Positions 50,442 to 61,838 are shown, numbered from the stretch's first letter. The stretch is 64,000 bases of DNA from an uncultured beta proteobacterium (GCA_903886975.1 CAISOB010000064.1:62001-126000), one strand, 5' to 3'. The notes: generated from the sequence alone by a model not told the origin. Program-made: numbers and translations.

Positions 50442-52186
50442 AGCGAGAACTGATTCTGCTGGCGGTACTGCTCTTTGCAGGATGTGCGACACATCAGAAC
50501 GATCCGGGAGCCACCTTTGACCGCATCGGGCGGGAACTGCAAGGCGCCATTGCGGCCAAACCGAAAACGGGTGACGAAGCCCTCAATCAAGCGATGGTTC
50601 CGCCCTTGCAGCTTGATCTTCCGGATTCGGCCAAGAGCGTCGAGCCGCGTTTCGATCTGGCCGTGAGCAATGCACCGGCCAGCCAGGTCTTCATGGCGCT
50701 GGTCAGCGGGACGCGCTACAGCATGCTGATCACCCCTGACGTGTCCGGCAGCATTACGGTTAACCTGAAGAACGTAACCGTGCGCGAGGCGCTGGAAAGC
50801 CTGCGCGATCTCTACGGCTATGAGTTCAGGTTTCAGGGGACGCGCATCTACATCCAGCCCAATACCATGCAGACCAGAGTCTTCCGGATCAATTATCTGG
50901 ACGGGAAGCGCAAGGGCGAATCCGAAGTGCGGGTCACTTCCAATTCCATGACCTCAAGTTCGCCCTCAAACACCGGCACCACGGGTGCGCTGCCAACGCC
51001 TTCTGCTCCGGGCTCCACCGGCGGCGTCGTCTCGGGTCCGCCGAGCAGCAAGATTTCGACCACCACCAACAGCGATTTCTGGCACGATCTGAACAGCGCC
51101 CTCACCAGCATTGTCGGCACGCAGGATGGACGCGCGGTAATCGTCAACCCGGGTCCCGGCGTGGTGTTGGTCAAAGCGTTTCCGGCAGACCTTCGCGCGG
51201 TCGAGAATTATTTGCGAATCACCCAGCTGATCGTCGAACGGCAGGTGATGCTCGAAGCCAAGATCCTCGAAGTTGCGCTCAATGAAGAATTCCAAGCGGG
51301 CGTGAACTGGAATCAGTTTGCCGGATCGAACAACCGCCTTGCCTACGGCGTCGTGCAGCCCGGAACCATTTTGAACACAAATAACAGTGCCGGCCTCGAT
51401 AGTTCGGGGATTATCCAGAGAGGGGCGGGCGCAAATATCGGACAGAACGTCGGGGTAGTGGCCGGCGCCGGGGGGCTTGCTGTAGCAAGCGCGCTGGGCA
51501 AAGGCTTCTTCGGGCTGGCTTTTCAAAGCGCTAACTTTTCGGCGCTGCTCAATTTCCTCGAGACGCAGGGAAATGTTCAGGTGCTTTCGAGTCCGCGAAT
51601 CGCCAGCATCAACAACCAGCAGGCGGTGCTCAAGGTCGGTACCGACGATTTCTTCGTGACCAACGTGAGCTCGACCGTCACGTCGACCGGAACCAGTAAT
51701 GTAACGACGCCGTCGATTACTCTGCAGCCTTTCTTTTCCGGGATCGCCCTGGATGTCACGCCGCAGATCGACGACGAAAACAATATCGTCCTGCACGTTC
51801 ATCCGTCGATTAGCGTGGTTACGGCGAAACAGACGGTTATCGACCTCGGAACCCTCGGCACATTCACCCTGCCGTTGGCCAGCAGTGCGGTCAACGAGAC
51901 CGATAGCATCGTGCGCGTGCAGGACGGCAACATCGTCGCCATCGGCGGCCTGATGAAGCAGGAGCAGGCGTCGGACTCCAATGGCTTGCCGGGGACGACT
52001 TCATCCTCTGGCTGGGGTTTGCTGTTCGGGGCGCGCAACAGCTACCTGCGCAAACATGAACTGGTGATTTTGATCAAGCCGACGATCATTCACAATGAAT
52101 CGAGTTGGAATGACGATCTGATCGAAACGCAGAGTCGTACGCAGCAACTCGACCCGCGTCTGGCACGGCCGCAGGCAAGCCAGTGA
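50438..52186 (+). CDS. mshL: MSHA secretin MshL
   Basis: Lipoprotein signal (LLAVLLFAGCA), STN-like NVTVREALESLRDLYGYEF, secretin core VQVLSSPRIASINNQQAVLKVGTDDFFVTNVSSTVT... FFSGIALDVTPQIDDENNIVLHVHPSIS. Confidence 0.94.
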   Translation: MKRELILLAVLLFAGCATHQNDPGATFDRIGRELQGAIAAKPKTGDEALNQAMVPPLQLDLPDSAKSVEPRFDLAVSNAPASQVFMALVSGTRYSMLITPDVSGSITVNLKNVTVREALESLRDLYGYEFRFQGTRIYIQPNTMQTRVFRINYLDGKRKGESEVRVTSNSMTSSSPSNTGTTGALPTPSAPGSTGGVVSGPPSSKISTTTNSDFWHDLNSALTSIVGTQDGRAVIVNPGPGVVLVKAFPADLRAVENYLRITQLIVERQVMLEAKILEVALNEEFQAGVNWNQFAGSNNRLAYGVVQPGTILNTNNSAGLDSSGIIQRGAGANIGQNVGVVAGAGGLAVASALGKGFFGLAFQSANFSALLNFLETQGNVQVLSSPRIASINNQQAVLKVGTDDFFVTNVSSTVTSTGTSNVTTPSITLQPFFSGIALDVTPQIDDENNIVLHVHPSISVVTAKQTVIDLGTLGTFTLPLASSAVNETDSIVRVQDGNIVAIGGLMKQEQASDSNGLPGTTSSSGWGLLFGARNSYLRKHELVILIKPTIIHNESSWNDDLIETQSRTQQLDPRLARPQASQ

Positions 52187-52211
52187 TGAAGTTATCGCTG
52201 CGGAGCTGGCG

Positions 52212-53045
52212 TTGTATCTGAAACATTTCGGTCTCACCGAGCTGCCTTTCGGTATCACCCCGGACACCAGTTTCGCCTATTTGGTCCAGGATCATCAGGA
52301 AGCGCTCAATACCCTGCTCCTGGCGCTCAACGAAGGGGAGGGCTTCGTCAAGATCAGTGGCGAAGTCGGCACCGGAAAGACCTTACTTTGCCGACGCTTA
52401 TTGCAGGTGCTTGGCGATGGTTGGGTAACCGCGTATTTGCCCAACCCGAATCTCGACGCGAAGACCCTCTTCCTGGCCCTTGCCGAGGAACTGGACATCC
52501 CGGATGCTGCTGGTCTTGATCAGTTCCATTTGATACGACGCATCAACCATGTGCTGCTTGACTATGCACAGGCAAAGAAGCGGGTCGTCGTGTGCATTGA
52601 CGAGGCACAGGCGATGCCGGTTGAAACCCTCGAAGCATTGCGCCTGCTTTCAAACCTGGAAACCGAGAAGTGCAAACTCGTGCAGATCGTCCTTTTCGGT
52701 CAGCCGGAACTCGATCAGAAACTGCACCGTCCGGAAGTGCGCCAGTTGCTGCAGCGCATCGCTTTTCACTACCGACTGGGTGGCCTGAAGAAGAGCGAAG
52801 TCGGAAACTATGTAGCGCACCGCCTGCGCGTCGCCGGATACCGGGGAGATGGCCTGTTCACAGCGGCAGCACTGCGTGCGCTGCATCGAGCCAGTGGCGG
52901 AACGCCCCGCTTGATCAACATTCTGGCGCATAAATCGCTGATGTCGGTTTTTGGCGAGGGACGTCAAACCGCCAAGGTGCGTCACGTCAGACTGGCGCGC
53001 AAGGATACCGAAGGCGCGCGCCACGTCGGGTGGTTGTGGGGATGA
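52212..53045 (+). CDS. mshM: MSHA biogenesis AAA ATPase MshM (ExeA-like); TTG start
   Basis: MYLKHFGLTELPFGITPDTSFAYLVQDHQEALNTLLLALNEGEGFVKISGEVGTGKTLLCRRLL. Confidence 0.93.
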   Translation: MYLKHFGLTELPFGITPDTSFAYLVQDHQEALNTLLLALNEGEGFVKISGEVGTGKTLLCRRLLQVLGDGWVTAYLPNPNLDAKTLFLALAEELDIPDAAGLDQFHLIRRINHVLLDYAQAKKRVVVCIDEAQAMPVETLEALRLLSNLETEKCKLVQIVLFGQPELDQKLHRPEVRQLLQRIAFHYRLGGLKKSEVGNYVAHRLRVAGYRGDGLFTAAALRALHRASGGTPRLINILAHKSLMSVFGEGRQTAKVRHVRLARKDTEGARHVGWLWG

Positions 53046-53063
53046 GCATGTGATGAGGTGGTC

Positions 53064-54263
53064 ATGAGTCTGATCAACCAGATGCTGCAGGATCTTGACG
53101 CGCGAAGGGCCGCGCATGGCGTCGATACCAATCTGCCGAATGACGTGCGTCCTTTGCCCAAGCCTCAGGCTTCACGCTTCCCGCTCGTTTTGGCAGGCGT
53201 GCTGCTCACCGTTCTGGCCGGCGGATTCGCGGCCTATCATTGGGAGATTCAACGGCAAACTGTGTCTGTGCCCCTAGCGATTGAAAAGGCCGCCGATACG
53301 CCGGCGCCGCAATCCACCACGGCACCGCCCACGGCCGAACCGGAGCACAGCGCGCAGCCTGATTTGCCTCGCGCAGCGCAAGAAGCACCGGCCGTTTTAT
53401 CCTTGGACAAGATCGACGGCAGTCTGCGTATGGCAGATTTCATCAAGCCGCCGGCGGCAGAGAAGGACGATACGAAGTCTGCTGGTTCTGCTTTGCCACC
53501 CGCGGTGGCCTCACGCGCGACCGCTGTTTCTTCGCAGCGGCCGGTGCTTGCCGAAACGAAATCCGCTGATCAGCGCAGTAAGAAAGAAGCAGCAGAACGA
53601 CAGTCCACACCGCCCGGTGCTATGGCGCAAGAAACGGCGGGACGATCGACCAAGACGCCCATGATCGAAAGAACCGATTCCGTCGGAACACCGCGCGATC
53701 GTGCCGAAAGCGAATACCGCAAGGCCATCGCCGCAGTCAACCTGGGTCGGGTTGCAGAAGCCATGGAAGGTTTGCGTAACGCCCTGCGTCAGGACGACAT
53801 GCATGTCGCTGCCAGGCAATTGCTGGTCAAGTTGTTACTTGAAGCCAAGCAGCCGGATGAAGCGGTTCAGGTGCTTCATGACGGCTTGCAAGGGCAACCG
53901 ATGCAAATTGGCTGGGCAATGAGCCTAGCCCGTTTGCAGCTCGAACGCGGCGACATTGCGGCGGCTTGGCAGACACTTGATGCGTCCCTGCCCGCTGCCG
54001 GCCGCAACGCCGATTATCAGGGTTTTGCGGCGCACGTTCTGCAACGGCTCGGGCGCAACCATGAGTCTGCCGAATACTATCTGGCCGCAACCCGGCTCTC
54101 GCCCGGAGAAGGGCGCTGGTGGCTGGGCCTGGGCTTGGCACGTGAAGCCGAAGGACGCCCCGCCGAAGCGCGTGAGGCTCTTCTCCGCGCCAAGGCAAGC
54201 GGAACTCTGGCCGCCGAACTCGCATCGCTGGTCGACCAGAAGCTCGGCAAGTTGACCAATTAG
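53064..54263 (+). CDS. mshN: MshN-like TPR protein
   Basis: MSLINQMLQDLDARRAAHG..., single TM, C-terminal TPR repeats (AESEYRKAIAAVNLGRVAEAMEGLRNALRQDDMHVAARQLLVKLLLEAKQ). Confidence 0.9.
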   Translation: MSLINQMLQDLDARRAAHGVDTNLPNDVRPLPKPQASRFPLVLAGVLLTVLAGGFAAYHWEIQRQTVSVPLAIEKAADTPAPQSTTAPPTAEPEHSAQPDLPRAAQEAPAVLSLDKIDGSLRMADFIKPPAAEKDDTKSAGSALPPAVASRATAVSSQRPVLAETKSADQRSKKEAAERQSTPPGAMAQETAGRSTKTPMIERTDSVGTPRDRAESEYRKAIAAVNLGRVAEAMEGLRNALRQDDMHVAARQLLVKLLLEAKQPDEAVQVLHDGLQGQPMQIGWAMSLARLQLERGDIAAAWQTLDASLPAAGRNADYQGFAAHVLQRLGRNHESAEYYLAATRLSPGEGRWWLGLGLAREAEGRPAEAREALLRAKASGTLAAELASLVDQKLGKLTN

Positions 54264-54421
54264 CCGCTCCGATTCCGCGCAAAAGCAAGAGCCCCGATCC
54301 GCCGATCAAACAGCCGATCCCCACGTCCAACGACAAGCGAGTCTGACCGCGGCGAGGCGATATCCAGCAATGCCGTGGCTGCTGCTAGAATCGTTGCTTT
54401 CCGAACCAGACAAGAAGAGCC

Positions 54422-55933
54422 ATGCACCCGGATTATCTCGAAAAGATCCTCAATGCGCAGGTCTACGATGTGGCCATCGAGACGCCGCTGGATATTGCGC
54501 CCAACCTTTCGGCGCGCATCGGCAACCCGATACTGCTCAAGCGCGAGGACATGCAGCCGGTATTCTCGTTCAAGCTGCGCGGGGCGTATAACAAGATCGC
54601 CCGGCTCTCGCCCGAGCGCCTGAACCGCGGTGTCATTTGCGCTTCGGCCGGAAACCACGCGCAAGGTGTCGCGCTGTCGGCGGCCAAGATCGGTTGCCGC
54701 GCGGTGATCGTGATGCCGACGACGACGCCGGCGATCAAGGTCGACGCGGTGCGAAGCCGCGGCGGCGAAGTCGTACTGTTCGGCGACTCCTACGACGAAT
54801 CCTACGGGCACGCTGTCGAGCTCGAAAAAGCCGAGAAGCTCACTTTTGTTCATCCTTTCGACGATCCGGAAGTCATCGCCGGACAGGGAACGATAGGTCT
54901 GGAAATCCTGCGCCAGCACACCAAGCCGATCCACGCCGTCTTTTGCGCGGTCGGCGGCGGTGGCTTGATTTCGGGTGTCGCGGCGTGCATCAAGCGGCTG
55001 CGGCCGGAAACGAAAATCATCGGCGTCGAGGCTGTCGACGCCGACGCCATGACGCGATCGCTGCATGCCGGCAAGCGCGTTCGCCTCGAGCACGTCGGCC
55101 TGTTCGCCGACGGCGCGGCCGTGAAATATGTCGGTGAAGAGACCTTCCGGCTGTGCCAGCAGTACGTCGATGAAATGGTGCTCGTCGACACCGACGCCAT
55201 TTGCGCGGCGATCAAGGATGTGTTCGAAGACACGCGCGCCGTGCTCGAACCGGCCGGGGCGATGGCCGTGGCGGGCGCCAAGGCGTATGCGGCGCGGCAC
55301 AAACTGAAGGGCAGGACGCTGATCGCCGTGGCCTCGGGCGCCAACATGAATTTCGATCGTCTGCGCTTTGTCGCCGAGCGCGCCGAGGTCGGCGAGCAGC
55401 GCGAGGCGGTGCTCGCCGTGACCCTGCCCGAGCAGCCGGGCGCCTACAAGAAATTCCTCTCACTGATCGGCGTGCGCAACATCACCGAATTCAACTACCG
55501 CTATAACGACCAGCAGGATGCGCATGTTTTTGTCGGCATCCAGGTCGCCTCGCGCGGCGAATCGCTGAAACTTGTCGAGCTCTTGCGCAAGCATGGCTAC
55601 GCCACCCTCGATCTGACCGATGACGAAATGGCCAAGGGTCATATCCGTCACCTCGTCGGCGGTCACTCGGCGAACGTCGACGATGAGCTCATCTATCGCT
55701 TCGAATTCCCCGAGCGGCCGGGCGCTCTGATGAACTTTCTTAATCAGATGAGCGCCAGCTGGAACATCAGCCTCTTTCACTATCGCAACCACGGCGCCGA
55801 TTACGGCCGCGTCCTGGTCGGCATGCAGGTGCCGGACGCCGAGATGGAAGAATTCGAAGCCTTTTTGAAGAAGCTCGGGTACTCGCACTGGAACGAGACC
55901 GACAATCCGGCGTACAGGCTGTTCCTGGCTTGA
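54422..55933 (+). CDS. ilvA: Threonine ammonia-lyase, biosynthetic
   Basis: [27 protein letters not shown]... [18 protein letters not shown]; two C-terminal ACT-like regulatory domains. Confidence 0.95.
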   Translation: MHPDYLEKILNAQVYDVAIETPLDIAPNLSARIGNPILLKREDMQPVFSFKLRGAYNKIARLSPERLNRGVICASAGNHAQGVALSAAKIGCRAVIVMPTTTPAIKVDAVRSRGGEVVLFGDSYDESYGHAVELEKAEKLTFVHPFDDPEVIAGQGTIGLEILRQHTKPIHAVFCAVGGGGLISGVAACIKRLRPETKIIGVEAVDADAMTRSLHAGKRVRLEHVGLFADGAAVKYVGEETFRLCQQYVDEMVLVDTDAICAAIKDVFEDTRAVLEPAGAMAVAGAKAYAARHKLKGRTLIAVASGANMNFDRLRFVAERAEVGEQREAVLAVTLPEQPGAYKKFLSLIGVRNITEFNYRYNDQQDAHVFVGIQVASRGESLKLVELLRKHGYATLDLTDDEMAKGHIRHLVGGHSANVDDELIYRFEFPERPGALMNFLNQMSASWNISLFHYRNHGADYGRVLVGMQVPDAEMEEFEAFLKKLGYSHWNETDNPAYRLFLA

Positions 55934-55961
55934 CGCGCAACCAAGGGCGCAAGGAGAGCAC

Positions 55962-56894
55962 ATGAAAATCGCCAGCAACGTCACCGAACTGATCGGCAAT
56001 ACCCCCCTGGTCCGGCTCAATCGCCTGGCCGCCGGCATCGCAGGCACGATTGCCGTCAAGCTCGAGTTCTACAACCCGGCGCACAGCGTCAAGGATCGCA
56101 TCGCCCTGGCCATGCTCGATGCCGCGCAGAGCGCGGGGCTGATCGCCGCGGACACCATTGTGCTCGAACCGACTTCAGGCAATACCGGAATCGGCTTGGC
56201 CATGGTCTGCGCGGCGCGCGGCATCAAGTGCTGCTTCACCATGCCCGAGACGATGAGCCGCGAGCGCCGTCTACTGCTTAAGGCTTACGGTGCCGAACTG
56301 GTGCTCACGCCGGGGCCGGACGGCATGGGCGGCGCCATTCGGCGCGCCATCGAGATGGCGGCCGCCGACAAACGCTATTTCATCCCGCAGCAGTTCGAGA
56401 ACTCGGCCAATCCGGCGATACACCGCGCGACGACCGCCGAGGAGATCTGGCGCGACAGCGACGGGAAGGTCGATATCTTCGTTTCCGGCGTCGGCACCGG
56501 CGGCACGATCACGGGCGTTGGCGAAGTGCTCAAGGCACGCAAGCCGGGCGTACAGATCATTGCCGTCGAGCCCGACGCTTCGCCCGTACTCTCCGGCGGC
56601 GCGAAAGGGCCGCACCCGATCCAGGGGATAGGCGCCGGCTTTGTGCCCAAGGTGCTCAACACCGCGATCTATGATGAAGTCGTGCGCGTCAAGGCCGACG
56701 ACGCTTTCGCCATCGCCCGGCGCATGGCGACCGAAGAAGGCCTGCTCGTCGGCATCTCGTCGGGCGCGGCGGTGTGGGCCGCCTTGCAGGTCGCGCGCCG
56801 GCCGCAGAACGCCGGCAAGTTGAGCGTGGTGATTATTCCGTCTTTCGGCGAACGTTATCTGTCTACACCGCTGTATGCCAATTTGGAGGTTTGA
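55962..56894 (+). CDS. cysK: Cysteine synthase A
   Basis: [24 protein letters not shown]... [14 protein letters not shown]... [22 protein letters not shown]. Confidence 0.94.
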   Translation: MKIASNVTELIGNTPLVRLNRLAAGIAGTIAVKLEFYNPAHSVKDRIALAMLDAAQSAGLIAADTIVLEPTSGNTGIGLAMVCAARGIKCCFTMPETMSRERRLLLKAYGAELVLTPGPDGMGGAIRRAIEMAAADKRYFIPQQFENSANPAIHRATTAEEIWRDSDGKVDIFVSGVGTGGTITGVGEVLKARKPGVQIIAVEPDASPVLSGGAKGPHPIQGIGAGFVPKVLNTAIYDEVVRVKADDAFAIARRMATEEGLLVGISSGAAVWAALQVARRPQNAGKLSVVIIPSFGERYLSTPLYANLEV

Positions 56895-57027
56895 GCGCCG
56901 TACTACGCGGATGCCGGAGAAGGCCACCGTTACTTGCAGCCAGCCCGATGCCTGACCTCAAGTTCCGGTCTTTTGCGCCGTTGACAGCGTGTCCTGTTGC
57001 TTCCCTCATTAAGTTAGAAAAGTGATC

Positions 57028-58179
57028 ATGCCGACTGCGTCACATTTTGATTTCGAGCGCGTGATTAATCGCCGCAGCGGCGATTCGCTGAAGTGGAACA
57101 AATACCCAGGCCGCGACGTGCTGCCCTTGTGGGTCGCCGACATGGATTTCGCCGCGCCGCCGGCGATCATCGCCGCGCTGGGGGAGCGTGTCGCCCAGGG
57201 CTGTTTCGGTTACCCCGTGCCGTGGCCGGCGCTGACCGAGAGCGTGCTCGCTTACCTCCAGCGCGAATACGCTTGGCATGTGGCACCCGAATGGCTAGTC
57301 TGGCTGCCTGGGTTGGTCTGCGGCATCAACGTCGCGTGCCGCGCCATAGACGGCGGCGTGCTGACTGCGACTCCGGTATATCCGCCGTTCCTGTCTGCGC
57401 CGGCGCTGTGCGGGCGTGATCTCGTCAAGGTTCCGCTACGCTTGTCCGGCGCGCGGTGGGGCTGGGACTTCGCCGCGCTGGAAGCGGGGGTGACCGCGGA
57501 GACCCGCCTGCTGCTCTTGTGTCACCCGCACAACCCGGTCGGACGCGCCTGGGATGCCGGCGAACTTGCCGAGCTCGCGGCTTTCTGCAAGCGCCACGAC
57601 CTCTTCGTCTGTTCCGATGAAATCCATTGCGGCCTGCTGCTCGACGCAGGCCGCCGGCATCTGCCGCTGGCGCTGCTCGACGCGGAGATAGCCAGCCGCT
57701 GCATCACGCTGATGGCGCCATCGAAAACCTTCAATATTCCCGGCCTCGGCTGTGCCTTCGCGGTTGTTTCCGAGCCTACGCTGCGGCGCCGCTTCTGTGC
57801 GGCGATGCGCGGCATCGTTCCGGACGTGAACGTGCTCGGCCTGACCGCAGCGCAGGCCGCTTACACCGACTGCGAAGATTGGCGCCAGGCACTGCTCAGC
57901 GTGCTGCGCGGCAACCGTGATCGGGTGCAGGCGGTCGTCGGCGCGCTGCCAAGACTGGCGATGACCCCGGTCGAAGCCACCTATCTCGCGTGGATAGACG
58001 CGCGCGGCCTGGGTGTCGCCGATCCGGCGAAGTTTTTTGAAGACGCCGGCGTGGGTCTGTCGAACGGCGCCGATTTCGGCTTGCCCGGCTGGGTGCGGCT
58101 CAACTTTGGTTGCCCGCGCGCGACACTCGACGCCGCGCTCGAAAGAATGATTTCAGCCTGTTCAGCCGTTTCGCCATGA
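57028..58179 (+). CDS. PatB/MalY family aminotransferase (C-S lyase)
   Basis: RRSGDSLKWNKYPGRDVLPLWVADMDFAAPPAIIAAL... LLLCHPHNPVGRAW... SDEIHCGLLLD... MAPSKTFNIPGLGCAF. Confidence 0.92.
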   Translation: MPTASHFDFERVINRRSGDSLKWNKYPGRDVLPLWVADMDFAAPPAIIAALGERVAQGCFGYPVPWPALTESVLAYLQREYAWHVAPEWLVWLPGLVCGINVACRAIDGGVLTATPVYPPFLSAPALCGRDLVKVPLRLSGARWGWDFAALEAGVTAETRLLLLCHPHNPVGRAWDAGELAELAAFCKRHDLFVCSDEIHCGLLLDAGRRHLPLALLDAEIASRCITLMAPSKTFNIPGLGCAFAVVSEPTLRRRFCAAMRGIVPDVNVLGLTAAQAAYTDCEDWRQALLSVLRGNRDRVQAVVGALPRLAMTPVEATYLAWIDARGLGVADPAKFFEDAGVGLSNGADFGLPGWVRLNFGCPRATLDAALERMISACSAVSP

Positions 58180-61100
58180 GGTATGGCGCACGCCCTGATG
58201 AATTTTTGGCTGCTGATCGCCGTGCACCGCTGCAAATGAGATTTTCCCGTCAATTGGGTCTGCACCGCTTTTACCGCTGGGCCATCCTGCTCGCTGTCGG
58301 TGTGCTCGGGCTGCTGATCACCGCCTGGGTGAGCCGGTCGCTGTCGGAAAGCGAACAGGCGCGGATGGCGCAGCGTTTCGAACTGGCCGCGCGAGCGCGA
58401 GTCGATGTGGTGATCACGCAGATGCGCCAGCCTTATGAGCATCTGGCAACCTTGCAGCGCTTGTTTGATAGCGTGGACCGCGTCGACTGGCCGGCTTTCG
58501 AGAAATTCACACGGCCGATGCTCAAGCAGGCGGGCGTGCGCAGCTACAACTGGTTCCCGCGCGTTGCGGCCGGCGATCGCCCGGCCTTCGAGCGAGAGGC
58601 ACAGCAGTTGTGGGGCGCGCGCGTTACCATCGCCGAGCGCGACGGCGAAGGCAAGACCATTCCCGCTGGAGCGCGCAAGCGCTATTTTCCGCTGCTCTAT
58701 TCGGTGCCCGAAGAGCTCGGACGCAAGAACCTCGGCTTCGACCTTTTGTCCTCTCCCGGGCGCGGTCAAATCATCGACCGGGCGATCGACAACGGCTTCG
58801 CGGCCGCCAGCGAAATCGGTCCGCTGCTCGTCGATGGCCAGCAAACCGATGCGATACTGCTGGTCGCGCCGGTTTATCGCGGCGACAAGACCTTGATGAC
58901 GCGCGATGAACGGCGGGCAGCGGCCAGCGGCATCGTTGTCGCGCTGCTCAACGTCAAAGCGCTGTTCGCCGCAGCCAACAGCGGCACGCCGGAAGCGAGT
59001 TTCCGCGTGCGCTTGTTCGACCCGCGCAAAGCGCGGGAGAAACAGCTTATCGCTGTCTGGAATGAGCACGTTGCCGGCGACGTGCAAGCGGCAGGCGCCT
59101 CGCCAATGAGCTATTCGGAAGAATTCGAGTTGGCCGGCCATGTCTGGACGGTGCAAATCGAAGCCGCGCCGGTCTGGCTGGAGGACAACAACTTGGGCGG
59201 TTTGCGCCTCGTCATGCCGCTCGGCACCCTGGCGACCCTGCTGCTGCTCTACCTGCACACGCTGCTCGGGCGCAGCGCGGTCGCCGATACGCTCGAGGTA
59301 ACGCACGAGGAGGATGTGCAGCAGCGGCGCGTAGCCGAGAATTGGGCCAACAAACTGCTGATGGCCGTCGACCAGAATCCGGCAACGGTCTATATCATCG
59401 ACCTGGATCAGCGTATCGAGTACGTCAACGACAAGTTCGTCGAAACGACCGGCTACACGCGCGAGCAGGCGTTCGGCCAGAAAGCGCGCGAGCTGCTGCG
59501 GCCGCCGGGCGTCGATGAGACGATCTATCGCGACCTTTGGCAGACGGTCGAGGCCGGCAAGAGCTGGCGCGGCGAGGTGGAGACCCTGCGTCGCGACGGG
59601 ACGGTGTGCTGGGACAGGATGCTCATGTCGCCGATCAAGGACCGCGACGGCGCGATCACCAGCTACATGGCGATCAAGGACAATGTCAGCGAGCTGCGCG
59701 AAGTGATGCACCGCTTTCAGGAAAGCGAAAGCCGTTTCCTGGGCGCCATGTCGGTGATGGTCGAGGGCTTGGCGATCATTGCGCCGGACGGGACCTTCAT
59801 TTTCGCCAATCGGGCGGCCAACGAATTCATGCGCGACCCCGCCGGCGGATTGCAAGGGCGTCGGCCGCAGGAAATTGCGCTTGAACGGCTACGCGAAGAC
59901 GGGACGCCATGCCCGGTCGAGGAGACCCCGGCCCTGATCACGCTGCGCGAGGGGCGCGGCGTCTATGGCGCGGTGCTCGGCTTTCGTTATGCGGACCGCA
60001 CGATACGCTGGGTGGAAGTCAATACGACCTCGCTGCGCACCGGCCAGGACGACCGCTGGGGTGTGGTGATGACGCTCTCGGACATCACGGCGCGGCGGCG
60101 CGCCGAAGAGCAACTGAAGCTTGCTTTCGAGGCCATTAGATGCAGCGGCGAAGGCATCCTGGTGACCGATAGCGAGCGGCGCATCCTTTCCGTCAATCCG
60201 GCTTTCGAAGCCGTCACCGGTTATACCGCCACGGAGCTGATCGGAAAGACGCCGGCCTTTGTCGCCTCGGCGCGCTGTGATGAGCGCTTTTACGGCGCCA
60301 TGTACGAAGTCCTCGAGAGCACGGGCCACTGGCAGGGCGAAGTCTGGAACCAGCGCAAGGATGGTGAGGTTTATCCGGAGTGGCTCGGGGTATCGGCGGT
60401 ACGCGGCGACGATGGTCGGCCGAAGAATTATGTCTACATCTTCTCCGACATGACTGAGCGCAAGGATGCGCAGCAGCGCATCGAGTTTCTTGCGCACCAC
60501 GATCCATTGACCGGTCTGCCCAACCGGCTGCTGCTGCGCGATCGTGTCGAGCAGGCACAGACACTGGCAAGCCGCCTGCAAAGCCGTGTCGCTCTGCTCT
60601 TCCTTGATCTTGACCATTTCAAAACGATCAACGATTCACTCGGCCACCCGGTCGGCGACGATTTGCTCAAGGCCGTCGTCGAGCGGTTGAAGAACTGTGT
60701 GCGCGAGTCCGACACGATCAGCCGGCAGGGCGGGGACGAGTTCATCATTCTGCTCAACGACGTGCGCGACAGCGAAGCGGTGGCGCGTGTCGCCGACAAG
60801 ATTCAGCAGCGCATGGCCGAGCCCTTCGTACTCGGCAATCATTCGCTGAGCAGCACTTTCTCGATCGGCATCGCGCTCTACCCGGATGACGGCGAGGACT
60901 TCGACAGCCTGCTGCAAAAGGCCGACACGGCGATGTATCACGCCAAGGAGTCCGGCCGCAACAACCACCGCTTCTTCACCGCGCAAATGAACCTGCAGGT
61001 CGTCGAGCACATGACTCTGCAAACGCAGCTGCGGTTGGCAATCGAGAATCAGGAGTTCATCCTGCATTACCAGCCCCAAATGGATCTCAGTGATGGCAAG

Positions 61101-61838
61101 ATTTACGGCGTCGAGGCGCTGATCCGCTGGAACAGTCCGGAGAACGGCCTGGTCGATCCGGGCAAATTCATCGAGGTTGCCGAGGACTCCGGTCTGATCG
61201 TTCCAATCGGCGCTTGGGTCTTGAACGAAGCATGCCGGCAGGCGCGCGCCTGGCAGGATGCCGGCTTGCCGCCCTTTGTAATCGCCGTCAACCTATCGGC
61301 CGTGCAGTTCAAACGCCTCGACCTCGTGGCCACCGTCATCAACGCCCTAGTGCTCTCGGATCTGGATGCGCAGTGGCTGGAGCTTGAACTGACCGAATCG
61401 ATCCTGATCCAGGACGCCGAAGCGACCCTTGATTCGGTGCGCCGCTTGAAAGCCCTTGGCGTAAAGCTGTCGGTCGATGACTTCGGCACCGGTTACTCGA
61501 GCCTTACTTACCTCAAGCGTTTCGCCGTCGACAAGCTGAAGATCGACCAGTCTTTCATTCGTGACCTGGCGACCGATCCGGACGATGCGGCGATTGTCCG
61601 CGCGATCATCCAAATGGCGCGCAGCCTAAAGCTCAAGACGATCGCCGAAGGTGTCGAAAGCGAACAGCTGATCGGCCTGCTGCAGGCCTTCCAGTGCGAC
61701 GAGATCCAGGGTTACTGGTTCGCGCGACCGATGCCGGCGGAAGACCTGGCAACTTTCGTCCGCAGTCATCAGCTCAACAGGCCGCAGTTAGGCGCCACTT
61801 ATCCGCACGTATCCCACGTCCATGACGAGCAGAGCTGA
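58176..61838 (+). CDS. CHASE-PAS(n)-GGDEF-EAL bifunctional diguanylate cyclase/phosphodiesterase
   Basis: CHASE-like periplasmic region (YEHLATLQRLFDSVDRVDWPAFEKFTRPML...VRSYNWFPRV), several PAS motifs, RQGGDEFIILL (GGDEF), GVEALIRWNSPENGLVDPGKFIEVAEDSGLI (EAL). Confidence 0.94.
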   Translation: MRYGARPDEFLAADRRAPLQMRFSRQLGLHRFYRWAILLAVGVLGLLITAWVSRSLSESEQARMAQRFELAARARVDVVITQMRQPYEHLATLQRLFDSVDRVDWPAFEKFTRPMLKQAGVRSYNWFPRVAAGDRPAFEREAQQLWGARVTIAERDGEGKTIPAGARKRYFPLLYSVPEELGRKNLGFDLLSSPGRGQIIDRAIDNGFAAASEIGPLLVDGQQTDAILLVAPVYRGDKTLMTRDERRAAASGIVVALLNVKALFAAANSGTPEASFRVRLFDPRKAREKQLIAVWNEHVAGDVQAAGASPMSYSEEFELAGHVWTVQIEAAPVWLEDNNLGGLRLVMPLGTLATLLLLYLHTLLGRSAVADTLEVTHEEDVQQRRVAENWANKLLMAVDQNPATVYIIDLDQRIEYVNDKFVETTGYTREQAFGQKARELLRPPGVDETIYRDLWQTVEAGKSWRGEVETLRRDGTVCWDRMLMSPIKDRDGAITSYMAIKDNVSELREVMHRFQESESRFLGAMSVMVEGLAIIAPDGTFIFANRAANEFMRDPAGGLQGRRPQEIALERLREDGTPCPVEETPALITLREGRGVYGAVLGFRYADRTIRWVEVNTTSLRTGQDDRWGVVMTLSDITARRRAEEQLKLAFEAIRCSGEGILVTDSERRILSVNPAFEAVTGYTATELIGKTPAFVASARCDERFYGAMYEVLESTGHWQGEVWNQRKDGEVYPEWLGVSAVRGDDGRPKNYVYIFSDMTERKDAQQRIEFLAHHDPLTGLPNRLLLRDRVEQAQTLASRLQSRVALLFLDLDHFKTINDSLGHPVGDDLLKAVVERLKNCVRESDTISRQGGDEFIILLNDVRDSEAVARVADKIQQRMAEPFVLGNHSLSSTFSIGIALYPDDGEDFDSLLQKADTAMYHAKESGRNNHRFFTAQMNLQVVEHMTLQTQLRLAIENQEFILHYQPQMDLSDGKIYGVEALIRWNSPENGLVDPGKFIEVAEDSGLIVPIGAWVLNEACRQARAWQDAGLPPFVIAVNLSAVQFKRLDLVATVINALVLSDLDAQWLELELTESILIQDAEATLDSVRRLKALGVKLSVDDFGTGYSSLTYLKRFAVDKLKIDQSFIRDLATDPDDAAIVRAIIQMARSLKLKTIAEGVESEQLIGLLQAFQCDEIQGYWFARPMPAEDLATFVRSHQLNRPQLGATYPHVSHVHDEQS

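Noticed and set aside
57981-59855. 624-aa minus-strand ORF
   Set aside because: Antisense to the PatB-like aminotransferase end and the CHASE/PAS region of the GGDEF-EAL gene; low-complexity His/Arg-rich composition typical of shadow ORFs.
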